Shown piece by piece: positions 5,424 through 5,600 of a DNA stretch of 5,600 nucleotides (positions are counted from its first letter, which is position 1; each line of letters begins with the position of its first letter). Source of the DNA: CAZCWX01 sp964502465. Its GTDB lineage: Bacteria; Desulfobacterota; Binatia; Bin18. Where the stretch lies: contig CAZCWX010000480.1 of NCBI GenBank assembly GCA_964502465.1, positions 1-5,600 on the forward strand, read 5' to 3'. The translations under genes and the position numbers were made by a program. The notes beneath the pieces are model-generated. The model searched no databases, had not been told where the DNA came from, and worked only from the letters and a program-made list of their open reading frames with translations.

Positions 5424-5600
5424 TTATGCCGCCCATTTGAGCCCCTGGTTGGCGGAGTCGAGCATCAGGTCGAAGACCTTGTTGCATTTCTCGGTGAAGA
5501 CGACGCGGTCGTAGCTCTCGGGTAAGTGCGTGTGCAACACTGTTTCCACTGCGGACCGCACGCGCAATTTGCTTTGCCCGTCCTTAAACCAGTCTTGAAT
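5424..5600 (-). CDS. hsdR: Type I restriction enzyme R subunit, C-terminal end (partial)
   Basis: On the minus strand an open frame enters from the right edge and ends at TAA (plus-strand TTA 5424-5426), giving the last 58 residues of a protein. It contains DWFKDGQSKLRVRSAVE (3-19), LPESYDRVVFTEKCNKVF (26-43) and ends NQGLKWAA. This matches the helical C-terminal tail of HsdR subunits, which commonly read like LP-x-SYD-x-x-x-F-x-x-KC-x-x-V-(Y/F) and finish near KWAA. HsdR is the ATP-driven translocase and nuclease of a type I restriction-modification complex with HsdM and HsdS. The motor and nuclease domains lie outside the window. No start is present because the gene is cut by the window edge. 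Its stop faces the catabolic operon, so hsdR is probably the last gene of a restriction operon running leftward. The assignment is from memory of the tail alone. Confidence 0.7.
   Translation of the reverse strand: MQDWFKDGQSKLRVRSAVETVLHTHLPESYDRVVFTEKCNKVFDLMLDSANQGLKWAA

Noticed and set aside
5341..5424. A 27-codon minus-strand frame whose ATG overlaps the hsdR stop (TAATG)
   Set aside because: The overlap looks like translational coupling, but the product is short, Ser/Leu-rich and unlike any family I recognise; too little to call a gene.
1..5600. CRISPR arrays, tRNA or rRNA genes, complete insertion sequences
   Set aside because: No regularly spaced repeats, no tRNA-like cloverleaf, no rRNA-like segments and no transposase frame were seen.

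Overview
The window comes from a bacterial chromosome of moderately high GC content. It has short intergenic gaps, Shine-Dalgarno-led starts and no introns. Gene content fits an uncultured soil or sediment bacterium with broad lipid, isoprenoid or aromatic catabolism: a soluble bacterial P450, a nitronate-monooxygenase-like flavoprotein, and a thiolase-fold protein paired with a DUF35 partner. A palindromic repeat whose translation reads CHCEERSDEAI is, from memory, common in environmental Proteobacteria-like, Chloroflexi-like and candidate-phylum genomes. The phylum cannot be fixed from this sequence.

Layout, left to right. The 3' end of an unidentified gene (to 101) is followed after 31 nt by an intact cytochrome P450 (133-1317). 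A 320-nt gap (1318-1637) holds a weak stem-loop and a 70-bp palindromic repeat (1525-1594). Next is a P450 N-terminal remnant (1638-1826) whose similarity to the intact P450 stops after about 40 residues. An NPD/nitronate-monooxygenase family flavoprotein follows (2051-3193). Then comes a second gene remnant, the first ~45 residues of a cupin-like protein (3350-3520). It overlaps by 8 nt the start of a thiolase-fold protein (3513-4652), which is followed 19 nt later by a DUF35 zinc-ribbon/OB-fold protein (4672-5097). After a 326-nt gap with a nested inverted repeat, the C-terminal end of a type I restriction enzyme R subunit enters from the right edge on the minus strand (5424-5600).

How the genes may work together. 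The thiolase-like protein lacks the nucleophilic cysteine (Gly79 instead) and the GHP-type histidine (Ala-Tyr-Val instead). With its adjacent DUF35 partner it resembles the Ltp2-DUF35 retro-aldolases of steroid side-chain degradation more than a true thiolase. The P450 could hydroxylate a hydrophobic substrate, the flavoprotein could oxidise or reduce an intermediate, and the thiolase-like/DUF35 pair could cleave or condense a CoA thioester. This pathway is an inference; no substrate can be read from the sequence.

The most notable features are the two 5'-preserved, 3'-deleted gene remnants between intact catabolic genes, the altered thiolase active site, and the convergent junction between a catabolic cluster and a type I restriction locus.
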